From positions 558,001-622,000 of the forward strand of contig NZ_JAMBOI010000002.1 of assembly GCF_023715535.1 (NCBI RefSeq): a DNA stretch of 64,000 nt. The letters are read 5' to 3'. The notes beneath the pieces are model-generated. The model searched no databases. It saw nothing but the letters and a program-made list of their open reading frames with translations, and was not told where the DNA came from. Both the position numbers and the translations under genes were made by a program. This document shows positions 7,886 to 16,491 of the stretch, piece by piece (within the stretch, counting starts at the first letter, position 1; every line of letters starts with the position of its first letter). The stretch is from Sporosarcina luteola (GTDB taxonomy: Bacteria; Bacillota; Bacilli; Bacillales_A; Planococcaceae).

Positions 7886-8650
7886 CTACAACTTATGTAC
7901 TTTTTGACACACAATCCATTCTTCCAATATCTGATTGAACAATTCCGGTTTAGCTACCGGAAAACCGTGCCCAATATCTTGGACGAATAAATATTCAAAA
8001 TGTTCATTCCCCATAACGATTTCCCAAACGGACTTTTTCACAAGTCCTTTCTCTTTTTCTCCGGCAGTTACTAATACTCGGGCAGTGCTTTTCGAAAAGT
8101 GGGCAGGAAGTGAGTACGACATATTTTCCTTGAGAATATTAATAAGCGTGGAGGACTTCATTTGCAGGCTTTCTTCATAATATTTCTCGAAATACTCGCC
8201 ATCCAAATACAGTTGTTTCGCTTGAGCTTTTGCAAACGTCATGTTTTTAATCAATGGAAAAGTCATTTTTATCGTTGGGGCAAGGAAGGGGATCATGTAC
8301 TTCATTGGAATGACAACCGCACTGTTAATCATTGCGGAACTAATTAGAGTTGGTGCAAGACTGACGATTTCCAAACAGATTTGAGCCCCTATTGAAAAAC
8401 CGATAATATGTACATCTTTCTTACCTTTCTTCTGTTCGATTAACTGAATTATTTCGAGCGCATTTTCAAGAATAGAAAAGGAGATTTCTTTACTCCTACT
8501 CCCATGTCCTTGCAATGTGGGAACTAAACAATGGTACTCTCTGAAATACGCAATTTGCTTATCCCAAACCCATCCCCCTACACCGCCCCCGTGAATGAAC
8601 ACGAGGAGCGGACCTTCTTTATTGCCATGTTCCATATAATCTTCATGCAA
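7886..8650 (-). CDS. Alpha/beta hydrolase
   Basis: A 254-residue alpha/beta-hydrolase fold protein: oxyanion-hole region FIHGGGVGG near residue 18, nucleophile elbow GFSIGAQ (catalytic Ser near 98), a lid region with SLQMKSSTLINILKENM, and the C-terminal histidine in DIGHGFP near 228. The likely acid is in the VLVTAGEKEKGL region. Substrate class (ester, thioester or epoxide) cannot be told. The start is TTG at 8650 with AGGAGG 7-8 nt upstream. It follows a GNAT gene by 12 bp and runs directly into the Nudix gene. Confidence 0.88.
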   Translation of the reverse strand: MHEDYMEHGNKEGPLLVFIHGGGVGGWVWDKQIAYFREYHCLVPTLQGHGSRSKEISFSILENALEIIQLIEQKKGKKDVHIIGFSIGAQICLEIVSLAPTLISSAMINSAVVIPMKYMIPFLAPTIKMTFPLIKNMTFAKAQAKQLYLDGEYFEKYYEESLQMKSSTLINILKENMSYSLPAHFSKSTARVLVTAGEKEKGLVKKSVWEIVMGNEHFEYLFVQDIGHGFPVAKPELFNQILEEWIVCQKVHKL

Positions 8651-8662
8651 TTCGATTACCTC

Positions 8663-9112
8663 CTAACTGAACCGTAAAATATGCGTCGTTTCAGAAGCGG
8701 AGTCGTCGAATGAAAAACCGCCCGCACGATAGAATGCATCAGCCTTCGCTGAATCTGTACGAACCGTAATTTCTTTGAAATGTTGTTTCGCATGATCAAT
8801 GATGGATTGCAGCAATAACGTACCGACGCCATTCCGTCGTACTTCATTAAGTACGTAAAATCTTCGTAAACGTCCTTCATCGATATCTCGTGAAAAAGGT
8901 GATTGATTGATGCCGCCAATGGCAACTACGGAGCCTGCATTGTTTTTAACACAATACAACACTTCCCCTGGCTTATTGAAAGTATTGATACCATCCTCAA
9001 ATTCATTCAGAAGGCGGGTGACGAAACGATAGCCTTCCGTTTCACTTTCTTGTACAAGTTCTGTAATATCCAATGAATCCAAGTCTTCTACCCGTTCTAC
9101 CAAGTATTCCAT
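8663..9112 (-). CDS. GNAT family N-acetyltransferase
   Basis: A 149-residue single-domain GNAT protein with the acetyl-CoA loop motif NEVRRNGVGTLLL near residue 88 and the later TDSAKADAFYRAGGF that closes the fold; total length is typical. The ATG at 9112 has AAGGGGGAG 5-6 nt upstream. As the most upstream gene of the minus-strand array (a terminator separates it from the SIMPL gene beyond), it probably marks the start of the long transcription unit. AT-rich DNA precedes it, but I cannot pick a convincing promoter. Acceptor substrate unknown. Confidence 0.88.
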   Translation of the reverse strand: MEYLVERVEDLDSLDITELVQESETEGYRFVTRLLNEFEDGINTFNKPGEVLYCVKNNAGSVVAIGGINQSPFSRDIDEGRLRRFYVLNEVRRNGVGTLLLQSIIDHAKQHFKEITVRTDSAKADAFYRAGGFSFDDSASETTHILRFS

Positions 9113-9190
9113 TTGCTTCTCCCCCTTAATTTTCGTTATATATAGTAAATTCAACAAAATGTTAGAAATACCTGCAAACTTAAAAGAATA

Positions 9191-9216
9191 GCCGAAATCC
9201 CTTCACCGGATTCGGC
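9191..9216 (-). terminator. Intrinsic terminator after SIMPL gene
   Basis: Inverted repeat GCCGAATCC / GGATTTCGGC with a 7-nt loop on the minus strand, followed by TATTCTTTT. It lies 8 bp after the SIMPL gene stop and upstream of the GNAT gene, so it separates two minus-strand units. Confidence 0.6.
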
Positions 9217-9223
9217 TTTTCCG

Positions 9224-9874
9224 TCAATATTGAAACTCAACTCTTACCGTTGAGCTAATAATAATTTGTCCGCTCTGTATCGGGGTAGTCGTTTGTTCGG
9301 ATTTCGCAAACGTTTGAAACGGAACCGGCTGTCCGGCCTGTTGTTCTTCAACTATTTTTACCGGTTGTGGCTCAACTGGCAATTGCAAAGCGGTTGCAAT
9401 TGTCCGGGCTTTCATTTGTGCATTCCGTAGAGCTCGGACGATCGCTTCCTGCTTATAGCGTTCGGTGTCCTCCACACTGAATTGTATGTTCGAAACCCGA
9501 TTCGCCCCGTTTTCCACTGCTGTATCAATAATACTTCCCACTTGTTGAATCTCAGTAATCTTTATGGAGATTGCATTGGTAACTTCATATCCTCTGAAGA
9601 CCTGTTCGCCATTCACATAATCGTATTTCGGAAAAATCGTGTATGAAACTGTTTGGATATTTTCTCGAGGAACACCTAAGCGTAAAAGAGATTGAATGAC
9701 GTTATTCATAGCAGTGGCATTTTCCTGTTGCGCTGCACTTAATTGTTCATTCTCCGTGACGACTTCCAATTGGACCGTGGCTATGTCTGGTTCAACTGCA
9801 ACTTCCCCATTGCCAATCACAATAATTTTCCTCGAAGCGCGATTCACTTGGTGATGCATATACGGATAGATCAT
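9224..9874 (-). CDS. SIMPL (DUF541) domain protein
   Basis: A 216-residue protein with the SIMPL pattern: KIIVIGNGEVAVEPDIATVQLEV near the N-terminus, then QTVSYTIFPKYDY, a central RVSNIQFSVEDTERYKQEAI and a C-terminal IISSTVRVEFQY. SIMPL proteins are usually periplasmic or secreted (BP26/OMP28 in Gram negatives); here no signal peptide is evident, as in several Bacillus homologues, so the location is unclear. The ATG at 9874 has GGAGGAGGG 6 nt upstream, which is why I reject the longer frame extending into the ABC ATPase gene. A terminator separates it from that operon. Confidence 0.85.
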   Translation of the reverse strand: MIYPYMHHQVNRASRKIIVIGNGEVAVEPDIATVQLEVVTENEQLSAAQQENATAMNNVIQSLLRLGVPRENIQTVSYTIFPKYDYVNGEQVFRGYEVTNAISIKITEIQQVGSIIDTAVENGANRVSNIQFSVEDTERYKQEAIVRALRNAQMKARTIATALQLPVEPQPVKIVEEQQAGQPVPFQTFAKSEQTTTPIQSGQIIISSTVRVEFQY

Positions 9875-9912
9875 TGGTTCCCTCCTCCCTTCTCTTCTGT
9901 TAATTGTATGCA

Positions 9913-9948
9913 AAAAGGCATCTATGACATACCGAGCCATAGATGCCT
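9913..9948 (-). terminator. Intrinsic terminator of amino-acid ABC operon
   Basis: Perfect 10-bp stem GGCATCTATG / CATAGATGCC on the minus strand with a 10-nt loop and a following TTTTT, directly after the stop of the ABC ATPase gene. Confidence 0.85.
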
Positions 9949-9953
9949 GCAAT

Positions 9954-10676
9954 TTATAAAATTTTACTAAAGAATGCTCTTGTCCTTTCATGTTTTGGAT
10001 TCGAAAAGATTTCATCGGGCGTACCTTCTTCGACTAGCAAGCCTTGATCTAGGAACAACACCCGATCTCCCATTTCTTTCGCAAAACCCATTTCATGAGT
10101 GACAACGACCATCGTCATCCCTTCCATGGCAAGCCGTTTCATGACATCCAGAACTTCCTTCACCATTTCAGGATCCAGTGCAGAAGTTGGCTCATCGAAC
10201 AACATAACCTTCGGCTTCATCGCAAGCGCCCTTGCGATGGCTACACGTTGCATTTGCCCGCCTGATAATTGTTCGGGGTAGGCGTTTGCTTTATCGGAAA
10301 GCCCTACCTTTTCCAGAAGTTGCCGGGCTAAGGCTTCCGCATCTTGTTGGCTCATTTTTCGAATCTTAATCGGTGAAATCGTTATATTATCGATGACACG
10401 CATATGAGGAAAAAGGTTAAATTGCTGGAAGACCATTCCGACTTCCCGCCGTATATCATTAATATCCGTTGCCGGGTCATTGATTTTCACACCATCTATA
10501 TACACTTCGCCCGCAGTAATCTCCTCAAGAAGGTTGATGCACCTCAAAAATGTACTTTTTCCTGAACCACTCGGTCCAATGACACAGATGACTTCCTTTT
10601 CTTTAATGTCGTAGTCAATGCCCCTAAGTACTTCCAATTGTCCGAACGACTTATGCAAATTCCGTACTTTAATCAT
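9954..10676 (-). CDS. glnQ: Polar amino-acid ABC transporter ATP-binding protein
   Basis: A 240-residue ATPase of the PAAT family: Walker [10 protein letters not shown] near residue 34, Q-loop [11 protein letters not shown], signature LSGGQMQR, Walker [13 protein letters not shown] and switch VVVTHEMGF. Length and the [13 protein letters not shown] stretch are typical of the glutamine/cystine/arginine importers. It energises the permease just upstream, whose stop it overlaps by 4 bp (ATGA). The symbol is by closest family; the true substrate (glutamine, cystine, arginine or another polar amino acid) is not determined. Confidence 0.92.
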   Translation of the reverse strand: MIKVRNLHKSFGQLEVLRGIDYDIKEKEVICVIGPSGSGKSTFLRCINLLEEITAGEVYIDGVKINDPATDINDIRREVGMVFQQFNLFPHMRVIDNITISPIKIRKMSQQDAEALARQLLEKVGLSDKANAYPEQLSGGQMQRVAIARALAMKPKVMLFDEPTSALDPEMVKEVLDVMKRLAMEGMTMVVVTHEMGFAKEMGDRVLFLDQGLLVEEGTPDEIFSNPKHERTRAFFSKIL

Positions 10677-11404
10677 CGAGTTCTCCCTCCCGCTGCCAAA
10701 CGCTTCATTTTTCTTGGGGATGGGACATAGCTATTGCTGAACCGGTTTTCGACGTATGTGATGAGTCTTCCACAGATGAATGTCAAAATAAGATAAAGTA
10801 TAGCAACAGTTAAATAGGGCTCCCAAAATCTGAGATTTGCCCCTGCAACTACTTTACCTGCATATAGCAAATCAGTCGCTGCAATGACGGTAACAAGAGA
10901 AGAATCTTTCAGCAGAGCAATCAGTTCGTTGCCGAGCGGTGGAATCATCCTTCTGAACGCTTGTGGAAGTATGATTAATTTCATAGCAGTGTTATGTGGC
11001 ATGCCTAGCGAACGAGCTGCCTCCATCTGCCCTTTGTCGAGCGATTGGATTCCAGCACGGATGATTTCTGCGTTATACGCAGCACTGTTAAGCATAAGTG
11101 CTACCGACCCTGACACAAAAAATCCTAAGGAATGCCCAAATATACTAGGAATTAGTGCAGTATGGATCAATAGTATTTGAACTAATAATGGAGTTCCACG
11201 GAAAAAATCAACATATATTTTCGCAGGATAGTAAATCCACTTCCGTTTCGATAATTTCCCTATGCCTACAGCCAATCCTAATAGGAATCCTCCTATATAA
11301 CCTACAGCAGTCAAGGCGAGAGTTACCCAAAGCCCCCGTATAAAAAGCTCCCGGTAACTCCAAATGCTTTCAAACATATCAATACGTAAACCTAAAAACT
11401 CCAT
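10673..11404 (-). CDS. Polar amino-acid ABC transporter permease
   Basis: A 243-residue integral membrane protein of the His/Glu/Gln/Arg/opine permease family with about five membrane segments and the EAA loop ([30 protein letters not shown]) that docks to the ATPase. A single permease gene suggests a homodimer. The ATG at 11404 is preceded by GGAGG with an 8-nt gap; an ATG two codons earlier is too close. It lies between the substrate-binding protein gene (46 bp) and the ATPase gene (4-bp overlap). Confidence 0.92.
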   Translation of the reverse strand: MEFLGLRIDMFESIWSYRELFIRGLWVTLALTAVGYIGGFLLGLAVGIGKLSKRKWIYYPAKIYVDFFRGTPLLVQILLIHTALIPSIFGHSLGFFVSGSVALMLNSAAYNAEIIRAGIQSLDKGQMEAARSLGMPHNTAMKLIILPQAFRRMIPPLGNELIALLKDSSLVTVIAATDLLYAGKVVAGANLRFWEPYLTVAILYLILTFICGRLITYVENRFSNSYVPSPRKMKRLAAGGRTR

Positions 11405-11450
11405 GTTCATCACCTCCAAGATGGGTATAGTTGTTGCGTTAAGCAATCAA

Positions 11451-12248
11451 TTATTCCACATCTTGGTCAGTAATTTCTTTCAACTTCCCATTTGCTTTGA
11501 TTTTTTCAATTCCATCATTCAATAAATCAAGGATTTCTTGGTTTCCTTTTTTTACCATAAGTCCGTAATACTCTTTTTCAAAGCTGTCATCTTCAACCGT
11601 TTTTAATTTAACATTCGGGTTTTGTGTTTGATATTCAATGATTACTGCATTATCGCCAACTGATGCATCTGCATTGCCATTGACCATTTCAGTGATCGCA
11701 AGTGGCATTGTTTCAGCAGCAACGATTTTCGAACTAGTTTTCCCTAATAGATCTTGAACAACTTTATGACCAGTCGTACTGATTTGTACCGAAACCCGCT
11801 TATCGGCTAAATCATCAAATGACTCGACATCCGAATCTTCAGGTACTAGAATCAATTGATTGGCAACGAAATATGGATCGGAGAAGTCAAAGGACTTTTC
11901 TCTCTCCTCAGTAATCGTAATGGAAGACACTGCAAAATCCACTTCACCATTATCTACTGCAGGAAACAATGGATCCCAGCCGTAGTTTTTATATTCAACT
12001 TCAAAACCGGCAGCTTCTGCGATGGCATTTACAATATCGATATCAATTCCGACGATATTTCCCTTTTCATCCATAAACTCCATCGGTGCATACGTTGCGT
12101 CCGTTCCGACGACCAATTTCCGTTTTCCACTTGTATCATCCCCGCCTGATCCGCTCGTTTTAGAAGATTCCGCACCGCATCCGATTAGAAAAATGGACGT
12201 GCACACTAATGCGATGCCTATCATCAAACGTTTAACTGATTTCCCCAT
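11451..12248 (-). CDS. Polar amino-acid ABC transporter substrate-binding lipoprotein
   Basis: A 265-residue family 3 solute-binding protein. The signal ends in a lipobox (LIGC, Cys24), followed by a Ser/Gly linker, and the mature domain starts RKLVVGTDATYAPMEF as in SBP_bac_3 proteins; GIDIDIVNAIAEAAG and the hinge region DFAVSSITITEEREKSFDFSDPY are classical. It captures an amino acid outside the membrane and delivers it to the permease encoded next. First gene of a three-gene operon with its own promoter. Confidence 0.93.
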   Translation of the reverse strand: MGKSVKRLMIGIALVCTSIFLIGCGAESSKTSGSGGDDTSGKRKLVVGTDATYAPMEFMDEKGNIVGIDIDIVNAIAEAAGFEVEYKNYGWDPLFPAVDNGEVDFAVSSITITEEREKSFDFSDPYFVANQLILVPEDSDVESFDDLADKRVSVQISTTGHKVVQDLLGKTSSKIVAAETMPLAITEMVNGNADASVGDNAVIIEYQTQNPNVKLKTVEDDSFEKEYYGLMVKKGNQEILDLLNDGIEKIKANGKLKEITDQDVE

Positions 12249-12303
12249 AATGACTCCCCCTATAGTTTCTATTAATTTGCAGAATTAATTGATACTTTAC
12301 TTG

Positions 12304-12332
12304 ATTATAAACGATGACGCTTTCATTCACAA
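12304..12332 (-). promoter_or_regulatory. SigA-type promoter of amino-acid ABC operon
   Basis: On the minus strand TTGTGA, a 17-bp spacer and a perfect TATAAT lie about 55 bp upstream of the substrate-binding protein start. No other gene start lies downstream on that strand before it. Confidence 0.75.
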
Positions 12333-12373
12333 CTGAATATTTCCAATTGGTTATCTAGACTGAATAGACAAAA

Positions 12374-12417
12374 CAAAAAACTGCCCCGTTTGTCAACTTT
12401 CGACAAACGGAGCAGTT
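12374..12417 (-). terminator. Intrinsic terminator of ctaB
   Basis: A long near-perfect inverted repeat (about 16 bp, AACTGCTCCGTTTGTC / GACAAACGGGGCAGTT) followed by a T-run on the minus strand, 6 bp after the heme O synthase stop. Confidence 0.9.
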
Positions 12418-12423
12418 TCCTAT

Positions 12424-13356
12424 TTAGAAACTAGGCAGCGTGACAGCTACCATTAGTAAAAATAAAATCGCAATATAATTGACGGAGTACATGAACATAA
12501 CATATGCCCATCTATCATCGTCTTTCGTAAAAAATCCACGTATGGAGACAATCAAGAAACCAACATTCAATATCGTAGCTAGCACGATAAATACCATTCC
12601 AAGTGATCCTAGGTAAAACGGCAACGGAAGCAAGCAGGCAATGTATACAAACATTTGACGCTTCGTCATTTTGAACCCGCGAACGACCGGAAGCATTGCT
12701 ACGTTGGCCGCTTTGTATTCATTGTACTTCCTCATCGCGATTGCAAATGTATGAGGCATTTGCCAGATGAATAAAATGATGAAAAGCAAGATCGGAACGA
12801 TATGCCATGATGGTGCAATTGCGGCCCATCCGATCATCGGCGTCACTGCGCCCGAAATGCTTCCAATGACTGTATTCAAAGTGTATTTACGCTTTGTCCA
12901 CATCGTGTACATAACCACGTAGGTGAACCAGCCGATGAATGCGTAAATCGCCGCCTCCATCGTTGTAAACATCAGCATGACCATTCCTATCGCCGACAAG
13001 GATAAGCCGATTCCCAACACGGTCTTCAAGGAGATGTTTCCCGTTACAGTCGGACGTTTTTGAGTCCTTTTCATAACTGTGTCGATATCTACGTCATACC
13101 AGTTGTTCAGGACAAGCGCCCCACCCATTAATATCGTGCTCCCGATAATTGTCAGCCAAAACAATTTGCTGTTCGCAAGCAGGGAATCTCCCGTGAAATG
13201 AAGGGCAAGCCAAAAGCCGACAAACACGGGCAGTGCATTGGCAAGCAAAACAGGCGCTTTAAAAAGCGATTTCAAGTCCGCAATTATAGTGCTCGATCTT
13301 TCTTCATCTATGATCGTGCCGTTTTCAGTATAAGTAATTTCAATATCTTTAGTCAT
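12424..13356 (-). CDS. ctaB: Protoheme IX farnesyltransferase (heme O synthase)
   Basis: A 310-residue polytopic UbiA-family prenyltransferase with the first aspartate-rich motif NWYDVDIDTVMKRTQKRP (NxxxD) near residue 88 and the second region KYNEYKAANVAMLPVVRG typical of heme O synthases. It adds a farnesyl group to heme B to give heme O, the precursor of heme A in terminal oxidases. Homologous B. subtilis CtaB is of similar length. No ctaA or cta structural genes are adjacent here, so it is either a separate or second copy. It has its own terminator. Confidence 0.93.
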   Translation of the reverse strand: MTKDIEITYTENGTIIDEERSSTIIADLKSLFKAPVLLANALPVFVGFWLALHFTGDSLLANSKLFWLTIIGSTILMGGALVLNNWYDVDIDTVMKRTQKRPTVTGNISLKTVLGIGLSLSAIGMVMLMFTTMEAAIYAFIGWFTYVVMYTMWTKRKYTLNTVIGSISGAVTPMIGWAAIAPSWHIVPILLFIILFIWQMPHTFAIAMRKYNEYKAANVAMLPVVRGFKMTKRQMFVYIACLLPLPFYLGSLGMVFIVLATILNVGFLIVSIRGFFTKDDDRWAYVMFMYSVNYIAILFLLMVAVTLPSF

Positions 13357-13511
13357 ATCTATATACGCTCCTCAGAGGTATTTCTGCAAAGTTTCATCCC
13401 TTCCATCATATCATTTCATTTGCAATAAATTAAAGGTTTACGGTTTTTTCTTTGGAATTTCAAAGAATTCCTTTATAGTTTGACACAATTTATTCAAAAC
13501 TGCCGGCGAAT

Positions 13512-13538
13512 TAAAAAGAGGCCCCCGGTTAGGAAGCC
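13512..13538 (-). terminator. Probable terminator of small membrane protein gene
   Basis: On the minus strand GGCTTCC / GGGGGCC (with two G-U pairs) and a 5-nt loop followed by TCTTTTT. It overlaps the 3' end of the small membrane protein gene, beginning within its last codons. Confidence 0.55.
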
Positions 13539-13762
13539 ATAATGCCAATGAATAATATAAAAATGAAAATGAAAATATACATTAATAGGATGAGAGCAAA
13601 GATACTTCCCATAACAATTAAGTATGCTATTGAAAATGTATTCCGTGGATCTTGCTTATCCGTCGCCCATATAATGAGCATGACAAGCCCGACAATCGGC
13701 AAACATACAAGTACCAACGTTAAAATCCAATCTTTCAATGACATCTGTTTTTCTGTCTCCAT
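13529..13762 (-). CDS. Small two-segment membrane protein
   Basis: A 77-residue protein with a short polar N-terminus and two strongly hydrophobic segments (ILTLVLVCLPIVGLVMLIIW and AYLIVMGSIFALILLMYIFIFIF), joined by a loop ATDKQDPRNT. This resembles small DUF-type membrane proteins of Bacilli, but I cannot assign a family. The ATG at 13762 has GGAGTGAG 4-5 nt upstream, preferred over an in-frame ATG 17 codons earlier. Transcribed alone, divergently from the lipoprotein gene at 13887. Confidence 0.7.
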   Translation of the reverse strand: METEKQMSLKDWILTLVLVCLPIVGLVMLIIWATDKQDPRNTFSIAYLIVMGSIFALILLMYIFIFIFILFIGIMAS

Positions 13763-13886
13763 ACGTCTCACTCCACTTATGTTCTCTATATAGCAATATT
13801 GGTTCCATTCCATCCTACCATAGTATATCTGGCTGGATTGCCGGTTATGTTAGAAATAGTGGAAGCGAAAGGATGAATGATCGGAT

Positions 13887-14309
13887 ATGAAGAAATTGAC
13901 TTCTATTATTTTGGCATGTTGTTTCATTGTAATGAGTGGATGCAGCAATCAAAATCTTGTTCCAAAGACTGAAGCGAGCGACGTCGTCGATACATATGGC
14001 ATCACCTCATTTACTGTTACCATCGATACGAATGAAGAGCAAGAGGCGCTGACCGCAAGTTTTAGTGAAAAAAAGGAAAGATCCGAAGCAGAATACACTA
14101 ATAAAAAAGAAGAAGTCGCTTTGCATGGCAAAAAGGCGTTGAAAAAAATAATGGAAGCGTTCGAAAAAATGCAACCTGACCCTGAATCTGAAGAGACGGA
14201 AATAATCAAAAGCGCTGCGGAAGCTTTCGGATTCAAAGAGTATAAAATGATACGGTTGGAAGTGAAATTCAAAGGATATGACAGCAAAGAGATCATGTTC
14301 TCCAAATAA
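13887..14309 (+). CDS. YusW-like lipoprotein
   Basis: A 140-residue lipoprotein: signal with lipobox MSGC (Cys19), then a domain with SFTVTIDTNEEQEALTASF, an ALHGKKALKKIMEAFEKMQ helix and the closing strand MIRLEVKFKGYDSKEIMF, the order expected for YusW-like proteins of Bacillus. Function unknown; expected to be anchored on the outer face of the membrane. Single-gene unit followed by a terminator. Confidence 0.75.
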   Translation: MKKLTSIILACCFIVMSGCSNQNLVPKTEASDVVDTYGITSFTVTIDTNEEQEALTASFSEKKERSEAEYTNKKEEVALHGKKALKKIMEAFEKMQPDPESEETEIIKSAAEAFGFKEYKMIRLEVKFKGYDSKEIMFSK

Positions 14310-14315
14310 CGTAAG

Positions 14316-14351
14316 GATATCGGATCCCGAAAGGCTTTCGATATCTTTTTT
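14316..14351 (+). terminator. Intrinsic terminator of YusW-like gene
   Basis: GATATCG / CGATATC stem (extended by weaker pairs in a 16-nt loop) followed by six T, just after the lipoprotein stop. Confidence 0.75.
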
Positions 14352-14437
14352 ATGTCGGCCTATAAGTCAATGAAATGGGGTAAAGCATATGGTAACCACT
14401 TGCATTTTCATCGACGTTTTTCAAGGAGGCAATTTAA

Positions 14438-15274
14438 ATGGAATGGAAAGGTAGAAGAGGCAGCAGAAATGTGGAAGACCGGAGAGGGATGGGAGGAAAA
14501 ACGCTCGTCGGCGGCGGTATCGGCGGCATTGTTATGTTGCTCATCGTCATGTTCCTAGGCGGCGACCCTGGTGATATCCTTAACAACATGACGACATCCC
14601 CTTCGAATACCGAATATGTTGAAACAGAACAGGATAAGGAACTGGCTGAATTCGTTTCAGTCGTTTTGGCGGATACGGAAGATGTGTGGACAGAGGTATT
14701 TGAGAAGGAAGGGATGGTTTATCGTGAACCGATTCTTGTGCTCTATTCAGGAAGTGTCCAGTCGGCATGCGGAATGGCCGGCGCAGCTGTCGGACCATTC
14801 TATTGTCCGGCTGACGAGAAATTGTATATCGATCTGAGTTTTTATGACGACCTACAGACACAGTTCAAAGCACCCGGTGATTTCGCGATGGCCTATGTTG
14901 TGGCACATGAAGTCGGGCATCACGTCCAAAAGCTGTTGGGCATCACCGACGAAATGGCGAGAATACGCAGTCAAGTCAGCGAGGAAGAGTACAATAAATA
15001 CTCCGTACGGTTGGAACTACAAGCGGATTATCTCGCAGGTGTCTGGGCGCACCATGCACAAGGAATGGGCGTCCTCGAGAAAGGTGATCTGGAGGAAGCT
15101 CTGAACGCGGCAAGTGCAGTCGGGGATGATACGATCCAGAAACGTGCCCGCGGCTATGTAGTGCCGGAAAGCTTCACACACGGAACTTCCGAACAGCGGA
15201 AGAACTGGTTTTATCGAGGATTTGAGGCGGGCAATTTGAAAGAGGGAGATACATTTGGCGCTGGGAATCTTTGA
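14438..15274 (+). CDS. Neutral zinc metallopeptidase (YpfJ/KPN_02809 family)
   Basis: A 278-residue protein with a Gly-rich cytosolic N-terminus, one membrane segment (GGIVMLLIVMFLGG, residues about 28-42), the conserved QSACGMAGAAVGPFYCPAD segment, and an HEVGHH zinc-binding motif near residue 157, followed by the downstream metal ligand region LELQADYLAGVW. It fits the predicted single-pass metallopeptidase family PF04228. The substrate is unknown. AAGGAGG lies 8 nt before the ATG; the gene stands alone. Confidence 0.9.
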   Translation: MEWKGRRGSRNVEDRRGMGGKTLVGGGIGGIVMLLIVMFLGGDPGDILNNMTTSPSNTEYVETEQDKELAEFVSVVLADTEDVWTEVFEKEGMVYREPILVLYSGSVQSACGMAGAAVGPFYCPADEKLYIDLSFYDDLQTQFKAPGDFAMAYVVAHEVGHHVQKLLGITDEMARIRSQVSEEEYNKYSVRLELQADYLAGVWAHHAQGMGVLEKGDLEEALNAASAVGDDTIQKRARGYVVPESFTHGTSEQRKNWFYRGFEAGNLKEGDTFGAGNL

Positions 15275-15292
15275 TACGAAGTTGTTCGAAAG

Positions 15293-15353
15293 AATGGACC
15301 TTGGAGCGAAAAGAATGAGCCCTTTCAGCGTTAAATGAGCCCTTATGTGAATA
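15293..15353. repeat. Short 20-21 bp periodic array, AATGAGCCC core (about 3 units)
   Basis: Units starting AATGGACC (15293), AATGAGCCC (15314) and AATGAGCCC (15334) are spaced 21 and 20 bp, in the gap between the convergent metallopeptidase and chemoreceptor genes. Weakest of six such loci in the window. Confidence 0.45.
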
Positions 15354-15357
15354 AACG

Positions 15358-15400
15358 AAATAACAGGTGAAGGAGTGATTCTCCCTCACCTGTTATTTTT
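15358..15400. terminator. Bidirectional terminator between convergent genes
   Basis: A stem of AAATAACAGGTGA with TCACCTGTTATTTTT, flanked by A-run and T-run, so it can serve both the plus-strand metallopeptidase and the minus-strand chemoreceptor. Confidence 0.85.
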
Positions 15401-15403
15401 GCC

Positions 15404-16315
15404 TCACACGATACTCGAGACTTTCCTCGACTGATTGTCCAATTCAGCCGCAGACGAAGCAATCGCCAGGAAATCGTCCATCGCAACTTCAATCCGCTGC
15501 TGACAACGGTCCACGTTTTCCTGTGCCAAAGCCGTCCCCTTGGAAATGTTCTTGATTTCCGTCGTGATCGCTTCCACACCTTCACGGACTTCTACAATCG
15601 ATTTCTCCACATTAGCGGACAATTTACGAACCTCTTTCGCAACGACATCGAAGCCTCTTCCATGCTCCCCCGCCCGCGCTGCTTCAATTGCCGCATTCAA
15701 AGCGAGCAAATTCGTTTGAGCTGCAATTTCCCGAATCGTCTTTACAATGTGTTGGATGCTTTCGGCATGCAACTGCAAATTTCCAAGTGTTTTCGTATTA
15801 TCATGGGAGAGCGCTGCGATATCTTCGATGATCACTAATAACTCCTTGCTCCGCTCCATCCCGATATCTGCTCGTTCTGTCAGTCCTTCCGCCATCTGTC
15901 TCAGCTCTTCGACAACAGACGTGATGGAAGTTTGCCGTTTCGTAATATTAGATGCAACTTTGGAGATGCTGATGACCCTCCTGCCGTCGTGGCTGAATAC
16001 CGGCATATACGTTGCTTCAAGCCATACTTTATCGCCACTCTTATCCTTCATTTCAATTTTCCCATGTTGACTGATGCCACGCAGCAACTCCCGCCAGAAC
16101 TTGGCATACGCAGCACTCCTCACATACTCATCAAAACAAAGATCGTCATGGCGGACACCGATCATTTCATCTTTCGAATACCCCATTGCATTTGCAAAAA
16201 TATCGTTCACGTACGCAATTTTATGGTCCAAATCATATCGGATAATCGCAAGATTCTTCTCAAGAGCCTTCACGACATGATCGTCCGTTACTAGTTCAAC
16301 CACCTGTTTCACCAT
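15404..16315 (-). CDS. Soluble PAS-domain methyl-accepting chemotaxis protein
   Basis: A 303-residue protein without any membrane segment. Residues about 10-125 form a PAS domain ([24 protein letters not shown], then [11 protein letters not shown]), and residues about 130-300 a coiled-coil signalling domain carrying the MCP hairpin tip ([35 protein letters not shown]). It should sense a cytosolic cue such as redox state or a small molecule and signal to CheA/CheW. No HAMP domain is present. The ATG at 16315 is preceded by GGAGGGGG with 5 nt spacing. No chemotaxis genes are adjacent. Confidence 0.9.
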   Translation of the reverse strand: MVKQVVELVTDDHVVKALEKNLAIIRYDLDHKIAYVNDIFANAMGYSKDEMIGVRHDDLCFDEYVRSAAYAKFWRELLRGISQHGKIEMKDKSGDKVWLEATYMPVFSHDGRRVISISKVASNITKRQTSITSVVEELRQMAEGLTERADIGMERSKELLVIIEDIAALSHDNTKTLGNLQLHAESIQHIVKTIREIAAQTNLLALNAAIEAARAGEHGRGFDVVAKEVRKLSANVEKSIVEVREGVEAITTEIKNISKGTALAQENVDRCQQRIEVAMDDFLAIASSAAELDNQSRKVSSIV

Positions 16316-16491
16316 TTTATCCCCCTCCAACTCAACAAACTGACTCTTCTCTATAATTCGGAAAATCAGAACCTATTACTATTTAACCATAGTTGGCGAT
16401 AAAGTGGAATACCCTGGATAATTGTAATCATGGCATTCTATAATAATTTTTCCTTCATAGAATGGTAAGTAGTATACCAGGAGGTGAAGTT

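Noticed and set aside
1..9112. Phage defence island
   Set aside because: No nuclease, helicase, TIR, reverse transcriptase or restriction-modification component; the genes are metabolic-type enzymes plus a clamp.
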